From assembly GCA_041674625.1 (NCBI GenBank), contig JBAYVI010000003.1:8167-72166 (forward strand): a DNA stretch of 64,000 nucleotides. Reading direction: 5' to 3'. Below the pieces are notes generated by a model, which worked only from the letters and a program-made list of their open reading frames with translations, did no database searches and was not told the DNA's origin. Origin of the DNA: BRH-c32 sp041674625 (GTDB lineage Bacteria; Bacteroidota; Ignavibacteria; Ignavibacteriales; Melioribacteraceae). The position numbers were made by a program, and so were the translations under genes. Positions 17,416-26,756 of this stretch are shown one piece after another. How positions within the stretch are numbered: position 1 is the stretch's first letter; each line of letters begins with the position of its first letter.

Positions 17416-20289
17416 ATGGAAAATCAATTATTTACTACATTAAAGCTGAACCGACTTTGTAAGAATGTAAATTTTTCTAAGATACATTTAAATGAAATAC
17501 TGGGGCAGATTATATCCATCAGAGAGGGGGAAGTTCTTTTCAGAGAGGGTGATAGTGCGGATTCTATCTTTTTAATTGTTAGTGGCGAAATTAATATTAT
17601 TAAAAAGAAACTACTTGGTAGAACTAAATCTTATATCTATAGTGAGAATACATTTTTAGGTCAAGAAGATTTTTTAGAGGAAATGAGTCGGACTTCGATA
17701 GCTGTTGCACTAAGAGATTCCTATCTTGTTTCATTATCGAAAGATGAAGTTGATCGCTTAATTGCTCAAGATGGAATGATAGCGGAGAATTTGAAAGAAC
17801 CGATTTTTGAATTTGAAGAAGATAATATTAATCGGGAACCAGAAGAACCGGAATATGAAAACGGAGAAGAATCTGAACCGGAACTTGAACCAAAATCGGA
17901 TTACGAAATTGAATTGCACCCAAAAATTAATTCTGAATTTGAACAAAGCATTGCAGATTTCAAAGAAGTAAAAAAAACAGAAAAAGGCATAGAAACTATT
18001 AATACGAAGATTTCATCGAAAAAGGAAACTGAAATCGATGTGGAAAATAGCCCGAAGGAAGAAACCAAGGAAATTGAAATAATTACTGCACGAGATGTAC
18101 TTACAACTTTTGATCATGATTTCTTGAGCGGATTAATAATAGAGGAAGAGCCGATTCCCATACCAAAAACACTACCCAAAGAAAAACAAGCTTCGCCTTG
18201 GGACGTAACGCCTGATTTTAGTAATTCCGATTTGATGAATTTTATAGAGCCCGAAAAGAAATCTGAAACTCAAGTTGAATCGAAATCCGAAACATTAATA
18301 GAGTCGCTAGTAGAACCTAATAATGAAGATATTGATTTATCATCTCTTGATGAAGAATTTAATAAACATCTTTTACATGCAGAAAAATTTGAAATTCCCG
18401 AAGATGAATTGCTTGAAGAACAAAAAATTACACGCGAATTGGATGATGATGAAAATATTACTAAAGAAGATTATGAGTCATATTTAGATGAAGAGTTATT
18501 CAAGTTGTTAGATACTGAAACGTCAATTAAAAGCGAACTTTCAAATCCCAAAGAGATAAGTATTTCGGACTTGGAAAACGAAGAGATATTCAAGGGGCTG
18601 AATTTTGCAGAAGATTCGGACGAGGAAATTGTTCAGGGAAGCAAAGTGAAAAGTGAAGATGAATTAAATAATGCATTATTCGATTTATTGAACGAAACAG
18701 ATAATTCCACGAAAAAAATTAATTCCACATCCGAAATGGATTTTACGGATTTTAATTTCGAAGAACCTGAAATTCAAAATGAAGATATACCGGAAGATAT
18801 TCCGAATCCGATAGAACCTGAACCCGAGATTGAAACTCCGGAAGAAATGCCAAATCCTAAGCAGCCGGAGAGTGAGATTCCCGAAGTCGATATTCCAAAT
18901 CCAATCGAACCAGAAATCGAAATCCCGGAAAAAGAAATTCCTGCAGCACCCAAGCCGGAACTACCGGTAAATAAAGTTCCGAGACAATCGTATGCCGAAT
19001 CTGCTTCTCAATTAATAACTGATCAGGGTAATGAAAATGAGTTACTCTCTCAAAGCAGTTCGATGACGGCTTCGTCATTATCCGAAGTTTCATCTCCCGG
19101 AGCATCAACAGATAGTTTGGATAGTAATCAACTAAAGAAAATTATCTCTGCTTCGGAGCTTGTTAACTCTCAGGTAAAAATTGATGATGTCCTACGAAGT
19201 ATAGTTGATGTGGGTATTGATTTAACAAATTGCGATCGAGGAACGCTATATATTGTTGATAAAGCAAAAAATGAAATATGGTCTAAAATAGCAATTGGAA
19301 GCGAAACTAAAGAGATCCGACTCAAAATTGGAGAAGGACTTGCGGGACATGTTGCTCTTACCGGTCAAACTCTCAATATTAAAGACGTTCAGTCGGATAA
19401 AAGATTTAATCCTGAAAATGATATTGAGAGTGGTTATACGACTAAGAACATGATTTGCTTTTCGATAAAAAATAGAGAAAAGAAAATTATTGGCGTGTTA
19501 CAATTAATAAATTCAAAGACAGGTGCATTCACGAAATTAGATGAAGAATTTTTGGAAGCCATTTCCATTCAATCAGCAATTGCTATTCAGAATGCGGAGA
19601 TGGTGGAAAAACTTCTTCAAGCAGAACGGATTCAATCGCTCGGTAAAATGACTAATTTCCTTATACAGGATATTAAAAAACCAATTCTCGTTAGTAAAAG
19701 ATATACTGAACACCTTAAGAATAAAGAACTACCGGATGAAGTAATTAAGCTTGTCGATATGATTTTGGAGCAGTTAAATCAAGTTGCCGATATAGTTACA
19801 ACAACATCAAGTTATTCGGATGGAACAACGATTTTAAGGACAATTAATCTTAGTCTGAATAATACCCTTACTGATTATTATGGAAGAATTGAAATGTACG
19901 TTAAGGGAAAAGGATGTCGAATAATCAATGAGCTTGATAAAGACGTAACTATAAAATTAGATATGAAGGAATTTAATCAGTGCTATTTGCACATTATTAA
20001 AAATGCGTGTGATGCAATGCCCGATGGCGGTATAATCGAAATATCGACTAAAAAAGAGGGAAAAAATATTAAGATATTTTTCAAAGATAATGGTGTGGGA
20101 ATCGATGAAAACTTATTAGAAAAAATCTTTGATCCTTTTGCATCATTTGGAAAGAAAGAAGGCACAGGACTTGGACTTTCTATAACAAGGAAGGTGGTTG
20201 AAGCTCATAATGGAACATTGGAAGTTTTTAGTAAGATCGGGCAAGGTTCAACTTTTGTTATTACACTTCCGATAGTTTTGGCTTTATGA
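17416..20289 (+). CDS. cNMP-GAF sensor histidine kinase with acidic Pro-rich linker; H-box His replaced
   Basis: 957 aa, cytoplasmic. A cyclic-nucleotide-binding-like domain at about 15-125 (VLFREGDSADSIFLIVSGEI) is followed by a very acidic, Pro-rich linker (about 130-560) with imperfect repeats of NPIEPE-type near 18787-18945. A GAF domain lies at about 571-733 (DRGTLYIVDKAKNE) and an HATPase_c domain ends the protein (NACDAMPDGG, GTGLGLSITRKVVEAH). The dimerisation helix reads LIQDIKKP where the phosphoacceptor would be H-D/E-I-K-x-P: residue 751 is Gln (codon CAG). It may lack autophosphorylation on this site or work with a partner. It lies 3 nt before miaA. Confidence 0.88.
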   Translation: MENQLFTTLKLNRLCKNVNFSKIHLNEILGQIISIREGEVLFREGDSADSIFLIVSGEINIIKKKLLGRTKSYIYSENTFLGQEDFLEEMSRTSIAVALRDSYLVSLSKDEVDRLIAQDGMIAENLKEPIFEFEEDNINREPEEPEYENGEESEPELEPKSDYEIELHPKINSEFEQSIADFKEVKKTEKGIETINTKISSKKETEIDVENSPKEETKEIEIITARDVLTTFDHDFLSGLIIEEEPIPIPKTLPKEKQASPWDVTPDFSNSDLMNFIEPEKKSETQVESKSETLIESLVEPNNEDIDLSSLDEEFNKHLLHAEKFEIPEDELLEEQKITRELDDDENITKEDYESYLDEELFKLLDTETSIKSELSNPKEISISDLENEEIFKGLNFAEDSDEEIVQGSKVKSEDELNNALFDLLNETDNSTKKINSTSEMDFTDFNFEEPEIQNEDIPEDIPNPIEPEPEIETPEEMPNPKQPESEIPEVDIPNPIEPEIEIPEKEIPAAPKPELPVNKVPRQSYAESASQLITDQGNENELLSQSSSMTASSLSEVSSPGASTDSLDSNQLKKIISASELVNSQVKIDDVLRSIVDVGIDLTNCDRGTLYIVDKAKNEIWSKIAIGSETKEIRLKIGEGLAGHVALTGQTLNIKDVQSDKRFNPENDIESGYTTKNMICFSIKNREKKIIGVLQLINSKTGAFTKLDEEFLEAISIQSAIAIQNAEMVEKLLQAERIQSLGKMTNFLIQDIKKPILVSKRYTEHLKNKELPDEVIKLVDMILEQLNQVADIVTTTSSYSDGTTILRTINLSLNNTLTDYYGRIEMYVKGKGCRIINELDKDVTIKLDMKEFNQCYLHIIKNACDAMPDGGIIEISTKKEGKNIKIFFKDNGVGIDENLLEKIFDPFASFGKKEGTGLGLSITRKVVEAHNGTLEVFSKIGQGSTFVITLPIVLAL
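18787..18945 (+). repeat. imperfect protein-coding repeats in the acidic linker
   Basis: Within the histidine kinase gene, three imperfect units of about 16 codons begin with NPIEPE, NPKQPE and NPIEPE, followed by EIETPEEMP, SEIPEVDIP and IEIPEKEIP. They form an extended, charged, proline-spaced spacer. Internal repeats of this kind often vary in length between strains. Confidence 0.55.
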
Positions 20290-20292
20290 TAA

Positions 20293-21198
20293 ATGAATTA
20301 CAATTTGCTCACAATTTTAGGACCAACTGCGGCAGGTAAAACTCGTTTATCTGCCCAAATAGCCAATCGATTTAATGGCGAGATACTCTCTGCCGATTCA
20401 AGACAAGTATATCTCGGAATGGATATAGGAACGGGAAAAGATATTAAAGACTATACCATGAATGGCGTTCAAATTCCCTATCACTTAATAGACATAATTT
20501 CTCCAAAAGATGAATTTTCGATGTTTCAATTTCGCAAAGTGTTTTATGAATCTTTTTTAGATATAAAGGAGCGTAATAAATTACCTATTCTATCAGGTGG
20601 TACAGGACTTTTTATCCATTCAATTCTTAAAAATTATTCGATGCAAGAAGTGAATTTCTCCGGTGAACGATTTGAAGAATTATCGGGATTAGAGTTAGAT
20701 GAATTAATCAATATTCTCAATTTTCAAAATGCTTCACTTCATAATACTACCGATTTAACAGAAAAGAAAAGAGTAATTAAGGCGATATTAATAGCTGAAA
20801 GCCAGGGCAATGAATTTACACTTCCGTATAATATTAATTCTTTTGTAATCGGCGTAAGGGTAGAACGAAGTATGATAAAAGAAAATATTAAACTAAGATT
20901 AAAAGTGCGGCTTGAAAGTGGAATGATCGAGGAAGCCGAAAAGTTAATTGAGGAAGGAATAACATTTGAGAAACTTCATTTCTTCGGCTTGGAATATAAG
21001 TATCTTGCGCTTTATTTATCGGGCAAGCTAAACTATAACGATATGCAGCAGAAGCTTTTTAGTGCTATTTGTGAATTCGCTAAAAAGCAGATGACCTGGT
21101 TTAGAAAAATGGAAAAAGAGGGAATTAACATTCATTGGATCGAAGGAGCGGATTTCAACGAAGCAGAAAAATTAGTTAAGGAAAATTTCGGACTGTGA
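20293..21198 (+). CDS. miaA: tRNA dimethylallyltransferase
   Basis: 301 aa, the standard length. P-loop GPTAAGKTRLS at the N-terminus, DSRQVYLGMDIGTGK (DSRQxY), and HLIDI and FQFR motifs that follow it. It attaches dimethylallyl to A37 of tRNAs reading UNN codons. It begins 3 nt after the kinase stop, and its stop TGA overlaps the GTG of the following small ORF. Confidence 0.95.
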   Translation: MNYNLLTILGPTAAGKTRLSAQIANRFNGEILSADSRQVYLGMDIGTGKDIKDYTMNGVQIPYHLIDIISPKDEFSMFQFRKVFYESFLDIKERNKLPILSGGTGLFIHSILKNYSMQEVNFSGERFEELSGLELDELINILNFQNASLHNTTDLTEKKRVIKAILIAESQGNEFTLPYNINSFVIGVRVERSMIKENIKLRLKVRLESGMIEEAEKLIEEGITFEKLHFFGLEYKYLALYLSGKLNYNDMQQKLFSAICEFAKKQMTWFRKMEKEGINIHWIEGADFNEAEKLVKENFGL

Positions 21199-21320
21199 AA
21201 ACTCCATTTGAATTATTTTTTATAAATGAATCCATCAAACAAGAATCGCACTCTTTGGAATCTCTTTCAATGGGATTATTGATATATGAATTAAACAAGT
21301 GGATTGTTGATTATGAATAA
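21195..21320 (+). CDS. candidate 41-aa small protein coupled to miaA and the glycosyltransferase
   Basis: GTG at 21195 overlaps the miaA stop (GTGA), and its TAA stop at 21318-21320 lies just past the ATG (21313) of the glycosyltransferase, so both junctions fit translational coupling. The 41 codons encode a mixed charge/hydrophobic peptide starting VKTPFELFFIN and ending NKWIVDYE. No homolog is known to me. It could be a leader peptide or a real small protein; the alternative is a chance ORF filling a short gap. Confidence 0.45.
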   Translation: MKTPFELFFINESIKQESHSLESLSMGLLIYELNKWIVDYE

Positions 21321-22584
21321 ATTGGTTAGCAATTACTTCAGAAAACATTCTATTACCAGATGGGATTTTGCGAAAGAATATAAACATATCTTTGATAATG
21401 TAGTAGTAATTCCTGCAATAGACGAATATGAGAATATTATACATTTGACGAGATTCATTGATGAATTAGATGAAAAGTATTTTGCTACAACTTGTTTTGT
21501 TTTTGTAATTAACAATAGTGAATCTGCATCAATTGAAATAAAAGAGGCAAATCAGAAAACATTAGAATACTTGAGAGGTTCTAAATTCAAATACAATTTT
21601 AATTTTATAGATGCCGCCACCAAAGGCAATGAGATGCCAGAGAAAGAAGCGGGAGTGGGATTGGCTCGTAAAATCGGTATGGATCTTGCTTTGAAATTAT
21701 TTAACTATTATGCTAAAGAAAGAAAATTAATACTTTGTACGGATGCAGATTGTTATTTTGAAAAGAACTATTTAAGTGCCATTGTCGAGCATTTTCAAAA
21801 TACAAAATCGGGTGCGGGACATGTAGACTATGAACACCCTCTACCTGAAGAAGAAGTCGAGAAAAAGGCAATAATTAGTTACGAAATATTTCTTCGCTAT
21901 TATGTTCTCGGACTTCAATATGCCAGTTCTCCTTATGCATTTCAGACTATTGGTTCTACAATGGTTTGTGATTACGAAAGTTACATTAAAATCGGTGGCA
22001 TGAATAAAAAGAAAGCCGCAGAAGATTTTTATTTTATGGAGAAGCTTGCTAAGATCACTTACATAGACCGGATTAAAGGAACAAAAATTTATCCCGCAGG
22101 AAGGAAATCGTGGCGTGTCCCTTTTGGCACAGGACAGAGAATCAACAGGTATCTTGCCGGCACACATGACGAGTACCAATTATACGATCCAATCAGTTTT
22201 GAGATATTGAGGAAATGGATTAATCTTTTTCATAATGAAAATATTCTTACTGCTGATGATTATTTAAGCCGCGCAAATGATATTCATATTGGTTTAAGCG
22301 CATTTCTGGTAGAAAATGATTTTAAGAATGCTTGGGAAAAAATCACAAAAAACTCTAATTCACCGATTCAGATAAATAAACAAAAGAAATTCTGGTTTGA
22401 TGGATTCAAGACCTTAAAATTTCTTCACTACCTTAGAGATAAATATTTGCCTGAGATAGAACTATTCCGAGCAGTAGAAGAATTACTGAAAGTGATTGGA
22501 GAGGTTTCTCCTTCGAGCGAAAACGCAATGAATGATATCGATTTACAATATAAATTCTTAGATAAGCTAAGAGAAATGACTTAA
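21313..22584 (+). CDS. family 2-like glycosyltransferase
   Basis: 423 aa from ATG 21313; a TTG three codons upstream is also open. GT-A fold features: VVVIPAIDEYENI at about 30-42, a nucleotide-binding strand FVFVINNSES, then GVGLARKIGMD and the metal site CTDADCYF (DxD-like) at about 140. The C-terminal half has basic segments (GRKSWRVPFGTG) and no membrane helix, so it is a soluble transferase making a cytoplasmic glycoconjugate or polysaccharide precursor. Donor and acceptor are unknown. It lies between miaA and glyS in one plus-strand run. Confidence 0.78.
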   Translation: MNKLVSNYFRKHSITRWDFAKEYKHIFDNVVVIPAIDEYENIIHLTRFIDELDEKYFATTCFVFVINNSESASIEIKEANQKTLEYLRGSKFKYNFNFIDAATKGNEMPEKEAGVGLARKIGMDLALKLFNYYAKERKLILCTDADCYFEKNYLSAIVEHFQNTKSGAGHVDYEHPLPEEEVEKKAIISYEIFLRYYVLGLQYASSPYAFQTIGSTMVCDYESYIKIGGMNKKKAAEDFYFMEKLAKITYIDRIKGTKIYPAGRKSWRVPFGTGQRINRYLAGTHDEYQLYDPISFEILRKWINLFHNENILTADDYLSRANDIHIGLSAFLVENDFKNAWEKITKNSNSPIQINKQKKFWFDGFKTLKFLHYLRDKYLPEIELFRAVEELLKVIGEVSPSSENAMNDIDLQYKFLDKLREMT

Positions 22585-22633
22585 AAATGGGTCAAAATAG
22601 TTATATTTGGAAATAAAAAAATAGAGGTTTGTC

Positions 22634-24076
22634 ATCGCACAGAATAAACAAAATGAAATTATAGAGAAAATTGTTTCTCTTGCAAAAAGAAGAGGATTCG
22701 TATTTCAATCAAGTGAAATATATGGCGGATTAAATGGATGCTGGGATTACGGTCCGCTTGGTGTAGAACTTCTGAATAACGTTAAATCGGAATGGTGGAA
22801 AGCAATGACATACCGAGAAGACATTGAAGGGTTAGATGCATCAATATTAATGCACCCTAAAGTGTGGGAAGCATCCGGACACGTAGAAAATTTTACTGAT
22901 CCGATGATTGATTGTAAACAATGTAAAACGCGGTTTAGAGTTGATACATTAACTGAACTTATTAGCGATAAAAATAAAGAAAAAGCATTAAAAGAATTAA
23001 ATGTAGAATTGGGCGGTGATTCATTAGAAGATAAATTCACACAGCTTCTTGAAGATAACGAAATGTCTGAAAAGTTAGTTGTACTTCTTGGTTGTCCTCA
23101 ATGCGGGAATAAAGGTACGTTTACTAATCCGCGCAAATTCAATTTAATGTTTAAAACATTTGTTGGTCCGGTAGAGAGCACTGAAAACACTGTGTTTTTG
23201 CGTCCCGAAACTGCGCAGGGAATTTTTGTCAATTTTTTGAATGTAGTTAATTCAAGCCGCCAAAAAATTCCGTTTGGAATAGCACAGATTGGTAAAGCAT
23301 TCAGAAATGAAATCAATACAAAAAACTTTTTATTCCGTACGCGCGAATTTGAGCAGATGGAACAGCAATATTTTGTAAAGCCGGGAACAGATCAAGAGCA
23401 TTACGATAAATGGAAAGAGATAAGAATTAATTGGTTTAAGAATCTCGGTATGACACCCGATAAACTTCGCTTCCATGATCACCCTGCTGATAAACTTGCT
23501 CATTATGCTAAAGAAGCAACTGATATCGAATATCAATTTCCATTCGGCTGGGGTGAGATAGAAGGTATTCACAATAGAACAGATTTTGATTTGAGCAGAC
23601 ACGAACAGTTCTCAGGCAAATCGCAGAAATATTTTGATGAAACAGCGAAAGAAAAATATATTCCTTTTATCATTGAGACTTCTGCCGGTGCAAGTCGTTC
23701 TTTTATGGCATTTTTCGTAGATGCCTATTATGAAGAAGAAGTAAATGGAGAAATAAGAAGTGTCCTTCGTTTCCATCCCAAATTAGCTCCTATAAAAGCT
23801 GCAATTCTTCCTTTGGTTAATAAAGATGGTATGCCCGAAGTTGCTCGCCAAATAGAAGCAGAACTTAGACCATTCGTAAAAGTATTTTATGATGATAAAG
23901 GTGCTATTGGGAGACGTTATAGGAGAATGGATGAAGCAGGTACACCATTCTGTATTACTGTCGATACTCAAACAATGGAAGATCAGACTGTAACTATTCG
24001 TAACCGTGATACAATGGAACAGATAAGAATTTCTACTGAGAAAATTCTTGGTTATATTTTAGATAAATTAAAATAA
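22634..24076 (+). CDS. glyS: glycyl-tRNA synthetase (class II, dimeric form), apparent ATC start
   Basis: 480 aa with the complete eukaryote/archaea-like dimeric GlyRS order: KRRGFVFQSSEIYGGLNGCW near the N-terminus, a zinc insertion with CKQC and CPQC pairs, motif 2 FRNEINTKNFLFRTREFEQ, and motif 3 with EIEGIHNRTDFDL and anticodon domain LAPIKAAILPL. No ATG, GTG or TTG occurs in frame between the upstream TAG and the conserved N-terminus; AGAGG lies 6 nt before ATC 22634, which yields IAQNKQNEIIEK, matching usual MAQ-type starts. An ATG at 22805 would delete 57 conserved residues. Confidence 0.93.
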   Translation: MAQNKQNEIIEKIVSLAKRRGFVFQSSEIYGGLNGCWDYGPLGVELLNNVKSEWWKAMTYREDIEGLDASILMHPKVWEASGHVENFTDPMIDCKQCKTRFRVDTLTELISDKNKEKALKELNVELGGDSLEDKFTQLLEDNEMSEKLVVLLGCPQCGNKGTFTNPRKFNLMFKTFVGPVESTENTVFLRPETAQGIFVNFLNVVNSSRQKIPFGIAQIGKAFRNEINTKNFLFRTREFEQMEQQYFVKPGTDQEHYDKWKEIRINWFKNLGMTPDKLRFHDHPADKLAHYAKEATDIEYQFPFGWGEIEGIHNRTDFDLSRHEQFSGKSQKYFDETAKEKYIPFIIETSAGASRSFMAFFVDAYYEEEVNGEIRSVLRFHPKLAPIKAAILPLVNKDGMPEVARQIEAELRPFVKVFYDDKGAIGRRYRRMDEAGTPFCITVDTQTMEDQTVTIRNRDTMEQIRISTEKILGYILDKLK

Positions 24077-24088
24077 AATTCGGATTAA

Positions 24089-25195
24089 GTGAAAACGCAA
24101 TCCGACGAATCAAAAAACACACTCAATGCGAATTGGAAAAAATTCCTTCGCATTGGTATTATATTATTCTCTTTAGTTATTAGCTATGCGCTGAATAATT
24201 ATTCAGCGCGTTTCAATTATATCACTCAAGATATGATAAGTAATTATGCATCCTTCCGAAGTGCTGATACTAATATTGTGCTTATTACAATCGATAAAAA
24301 CGATTTCTCTCAATTGGGCGGCTACCCTATTTCAAGAAAATATTATGCAGAGCTTATCACTAAACTTACTTCATTAAACGTAAAAGCAATTGGTTTAGAA
24401 ATATTCCTTTCAGATGTGGATTCGTTACGAACCACTTTTGATTCGGAATTAATTAAAACTATTAAAAAATCAGAACACACAGTTCTTGCTTCTATAATTA
24501 TTGAAGATAAACTCGGTTTCAACTCATTACAATTACCTTCGGTTAAAAAGAAAAATAATTCTGTACTTACGGGGCACGTAAATTATTTAGAAACGAATGG
24601 AATATTTGTTCCCATGAATGTTTTTAGAGGTAGTTTCGTTGAGGTACCATTCGCAGTTCGGCTTGCCGGAAAAGAAATTAAAGAAGACCTTATTAGAATT
24701 AATTTTTATTCAAAGTGGAATGAATACAAAAAATATTCTTTGGCGGAGTTCTTGAGTAAGAAAAATGGGAGTATGGAAAGTCTTTCAACATTTAAAAATA
24801 AGTTTATAATAATTGGTGTAACTGACTCCACCAAATCAAAGCCGGTAAAAACGCCCGAAGGAATTATTTCCGGTCTGGGACTCCACGCTCAGTTTTTAGA
24901 TAATATCCTTAATGATAGTTATATAAATTATAGACAATCGTTTAACCTAACATTTGCAATGATTGCAGTGCTTCTATTGTTAGTATTCGTACCGATGAAA
25001 ATTCGATTTGCTTTTGTTCTGTTGGGGTATTTCGTGTTTTATATAATTGTTTCGGTATTAATATATAATCTATTTTTTATAGAAATAAATCATTTTATTT
25101 TATTGATAGCGATTGGGCTAATAGCGGTATTAGAAATTTATTTTACGTTGAACCAATCGAGACATTTTTTATCGGAAACTCCATCTCGCAATTGA
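24089..25195 (+). CDS. stand-alone CHASE2-domain membrane protein
   Basis: 368 aa from GTG 24089. One membrane segment at about 20-38, an extracytoplasmic CHASE2 domain at about 45-280 (VLITIDKNDFSQLGGYPISR and a C-terminal DSTKSKPVKTPEG stretch), and three hydrophobic helices at about 290-360. CHASE2 normally feeds a cyclase, kinase or GGDEF domain, but here the chain ends right after the helices. It may signal through partner proteins. Its last 58 nt overlap the end of the antisense metallopeptidase gene. Confidence 0.8.
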   Translation: MKTQSDESKNTLNANWKKFLRIGIILFSLVISYALNNYSARFNYITQDMISNYASFRSADTNIVLITIDKNDFSQLGGYPISRKYYAELITKLTSLNVKAIGLEIFLSDVDSLRTTFDSELIKTIKKSEHTVLASIIIEDKLGFNSLQLPSVKKKNNSVLTGHVNYLETNGIFVPMNVFRGSFVEVPFAVRLAGKEIKEDLIRINFYSKWNEYKKYSLAEFLSKKNGSMESLSTFKNKFIIIGVTDSTKSKPVKTPEGIISGLGLHAQFLDNILNDSYINYRQSFNLTFAMIAVLLLLVFVPMKIRFAFVLLGYFVFYIIVSVLIYNLFFIEINHFILLIAIGLIAVLEIYFTLNQSRHFLSETPSRN

Positions 25196-26640
25196 TAAGA
25201 ATAGATTTCATATTTTTCACCAAGAAGCCAAAACTGCCGAGAAGTATCAATAGATAATTCCACACAGGGACCAAGAGCATCAGGATTCATTTTAAAGGAA
25301 TAACCTGAATTAAGAGTCCGCATTATATCGGAGAGAATATTTTCTCCGGCAAAATATCTAATTAATGCGCTTAAAGTACCGTTGGAGATAGTCATATTTT
25401 GAGTTTTACATCTATTTAATAAGTCAAGCATAAAGTCATCAAGATTATTTTTACCACCTGTATTTTTAATAATAGCAGCATTTAAATTATGTGCAAAGAG
25501 ATCACCTCTATAATAAGGTATTCTTGTTAGATCGCTATCGGACCAAAAATCTTTAACTAAGCGCTCGTTTTTTTCGTAACGGTATGGATTCTTAGCATAC
25601 CTTTCTAAAACTTTATTTACATCATTTAGATATTCATCGAATGTAATTAATTTTGAACGTAGTAAAATTAGACGAGCATAATAATCAGTGAATCCTTCTA
25701 AGAACCAATAGACTAATTGTTCGGGTGGTGAAGTGGGCATGCTTGCGCCGATCCAATTATGAAAAGTTTCGTGTGCTAAAACTTTTTTTAATCTAAAATC
25801 AATATCACGCGATTGGTCAATAAATAAAGCAAATGAATTGTATCTTCCAGAGCCGGCTTGATCGCCACTTCCATTTATTGGAAGAACTGTTACTAAGAAG
25901 AATGGATAATTATTATCATTCCAAAATGTTCTTTCATTTCTAATAACGGTTTCGGTAAAATCTAAAAACTGATTATCAGAAAATTTATATTTTCCTTTAA
26001 TTGCCACAAAGATAGAGTTACTTCCGTTCATTTTTTTCGAAATTCGAAAATCGCCTCCGGCAAAAATCGAATATCTTAATTTCCACAACTGAGTCTTAAA
26101 TTCCTGCGTTTTTTGATTTACACCAAAGCTGTTAGCTAACGACCAATTCGAAGGAATATTTTTCCAAATAATTTTAAATGAAAATTCTCTTTCATCGCCC
26201 CAATCAGGAAGGATAAAAAAAGTTTCTCCGAGAAAGTGAATTGTTCCTTTTCTAATTACAGTTTGGTAGTGGTTCCCGAGTTCAATATCATCATTTCGAA
26301 TCTCTTCTACTTGATATTCGAGTTTTACAACAGCATTGGGAGTGTATCTAATGATTTTTTCGTTCTTAATGTTTGTCTCTGAAATGTAGGTGTTCGGGGT
26401 AATGGCTCTAAGGTTTTTAATCCCTTCAAATTGCTTTTGACCCCCATATTCATTGGGAATGATTATTTTAGTTTCGCCGGAGCTATCGCCTTTAAATTCG
26501 AGAGTAACGGATAAGCGAAATAATTTCAAGTCGTAATACGGTTGAATTTCATACGAAATTGAGGGCTTATCCGCATCTTTGGCATTCATTACCGAAAAGG
26601 CGAAAAGAAATATTAAAACAATTAATCGGCAAACTTTCAT
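25138..26640 (-). CDS. secreted M61-like zinc metallopeptidase
   Basis: 500 aa with a signal peptide (FLFAFSVMNA). Zinc site HExxH at H290-E-T-F-H294 with E315 in FLEGFTDYY as third ligand, the arrangement of M61/gluzincin peptidases such as glycyl aminopeptidase. N-terminal 200 residues are beta-rich, as in the M61 N-domain. It has no PDZ domain, which many M61 enzymes carry, so this is a short or divergent form. Convergent with the CHASE2 gene (58-nt tail overlap). Probably periplasmic peptide turnover. Confidence 0.82.
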   Translation of the reverse strand: MKVCRLIVLIFLFAFSVMNAKDADKPSISYEIQPYYDLKLFRLSVTLEFKGDSSGETKIIIPNEYGGQKQFEGIKNLRAITPNTYISETNIKNEKIIRYTPNAVVKLEYQVEEIRNDDIELGNHYQTVIRKGTIHFLGETFFILPDWGDEREFSFKIIWKNIPSNWSLANSFGVNQKTQEFKTQLWKLRYSIFAGGDFRISKKMNGSNSIFVAIKGKYKFSDNQFLDFTETVIRNERTFWNDNNYPFFLVTVLPINGSGDQAGSGRYNSFALFIDQSRDIDFRLKKVLAHETFHNWIGASMPTSPPEQLVYWFLEGFTDYYARLILLRSKLITFDEYLNDVNKVLERYAKNPYRYEKNERLVKDFWSDSDLTRIPYYRGDLFAHNLNAAIIKNTGGKNNLDDFMLDLLNRCKTQNMTISNGTLSALIRYFAGENILSDIMRTLNSGYSFKMNPDALGPCVELSIDTSRQFWLLGEKYEIYSYQLRDGVSDKKCLDWFNVK

Positions 26641-26756
26641 CTATATAGGCATCTCCGAAGTAAAAAGATATCACAAAGCATAATATATAATTTTACTATA
26701 ACATCGACACAAAAATATAAGGGCAAAAATTTTGGGATAGTTTAGAATTAATGTTT

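Noticed and set aside
22805..24076. Shorter glyS from the ATG at 22805
   Set aside because: It would remove the conserved N-terminal residues (KRRGFVFQSSEIYGG) required in all dimeric GlyRS enzymes.
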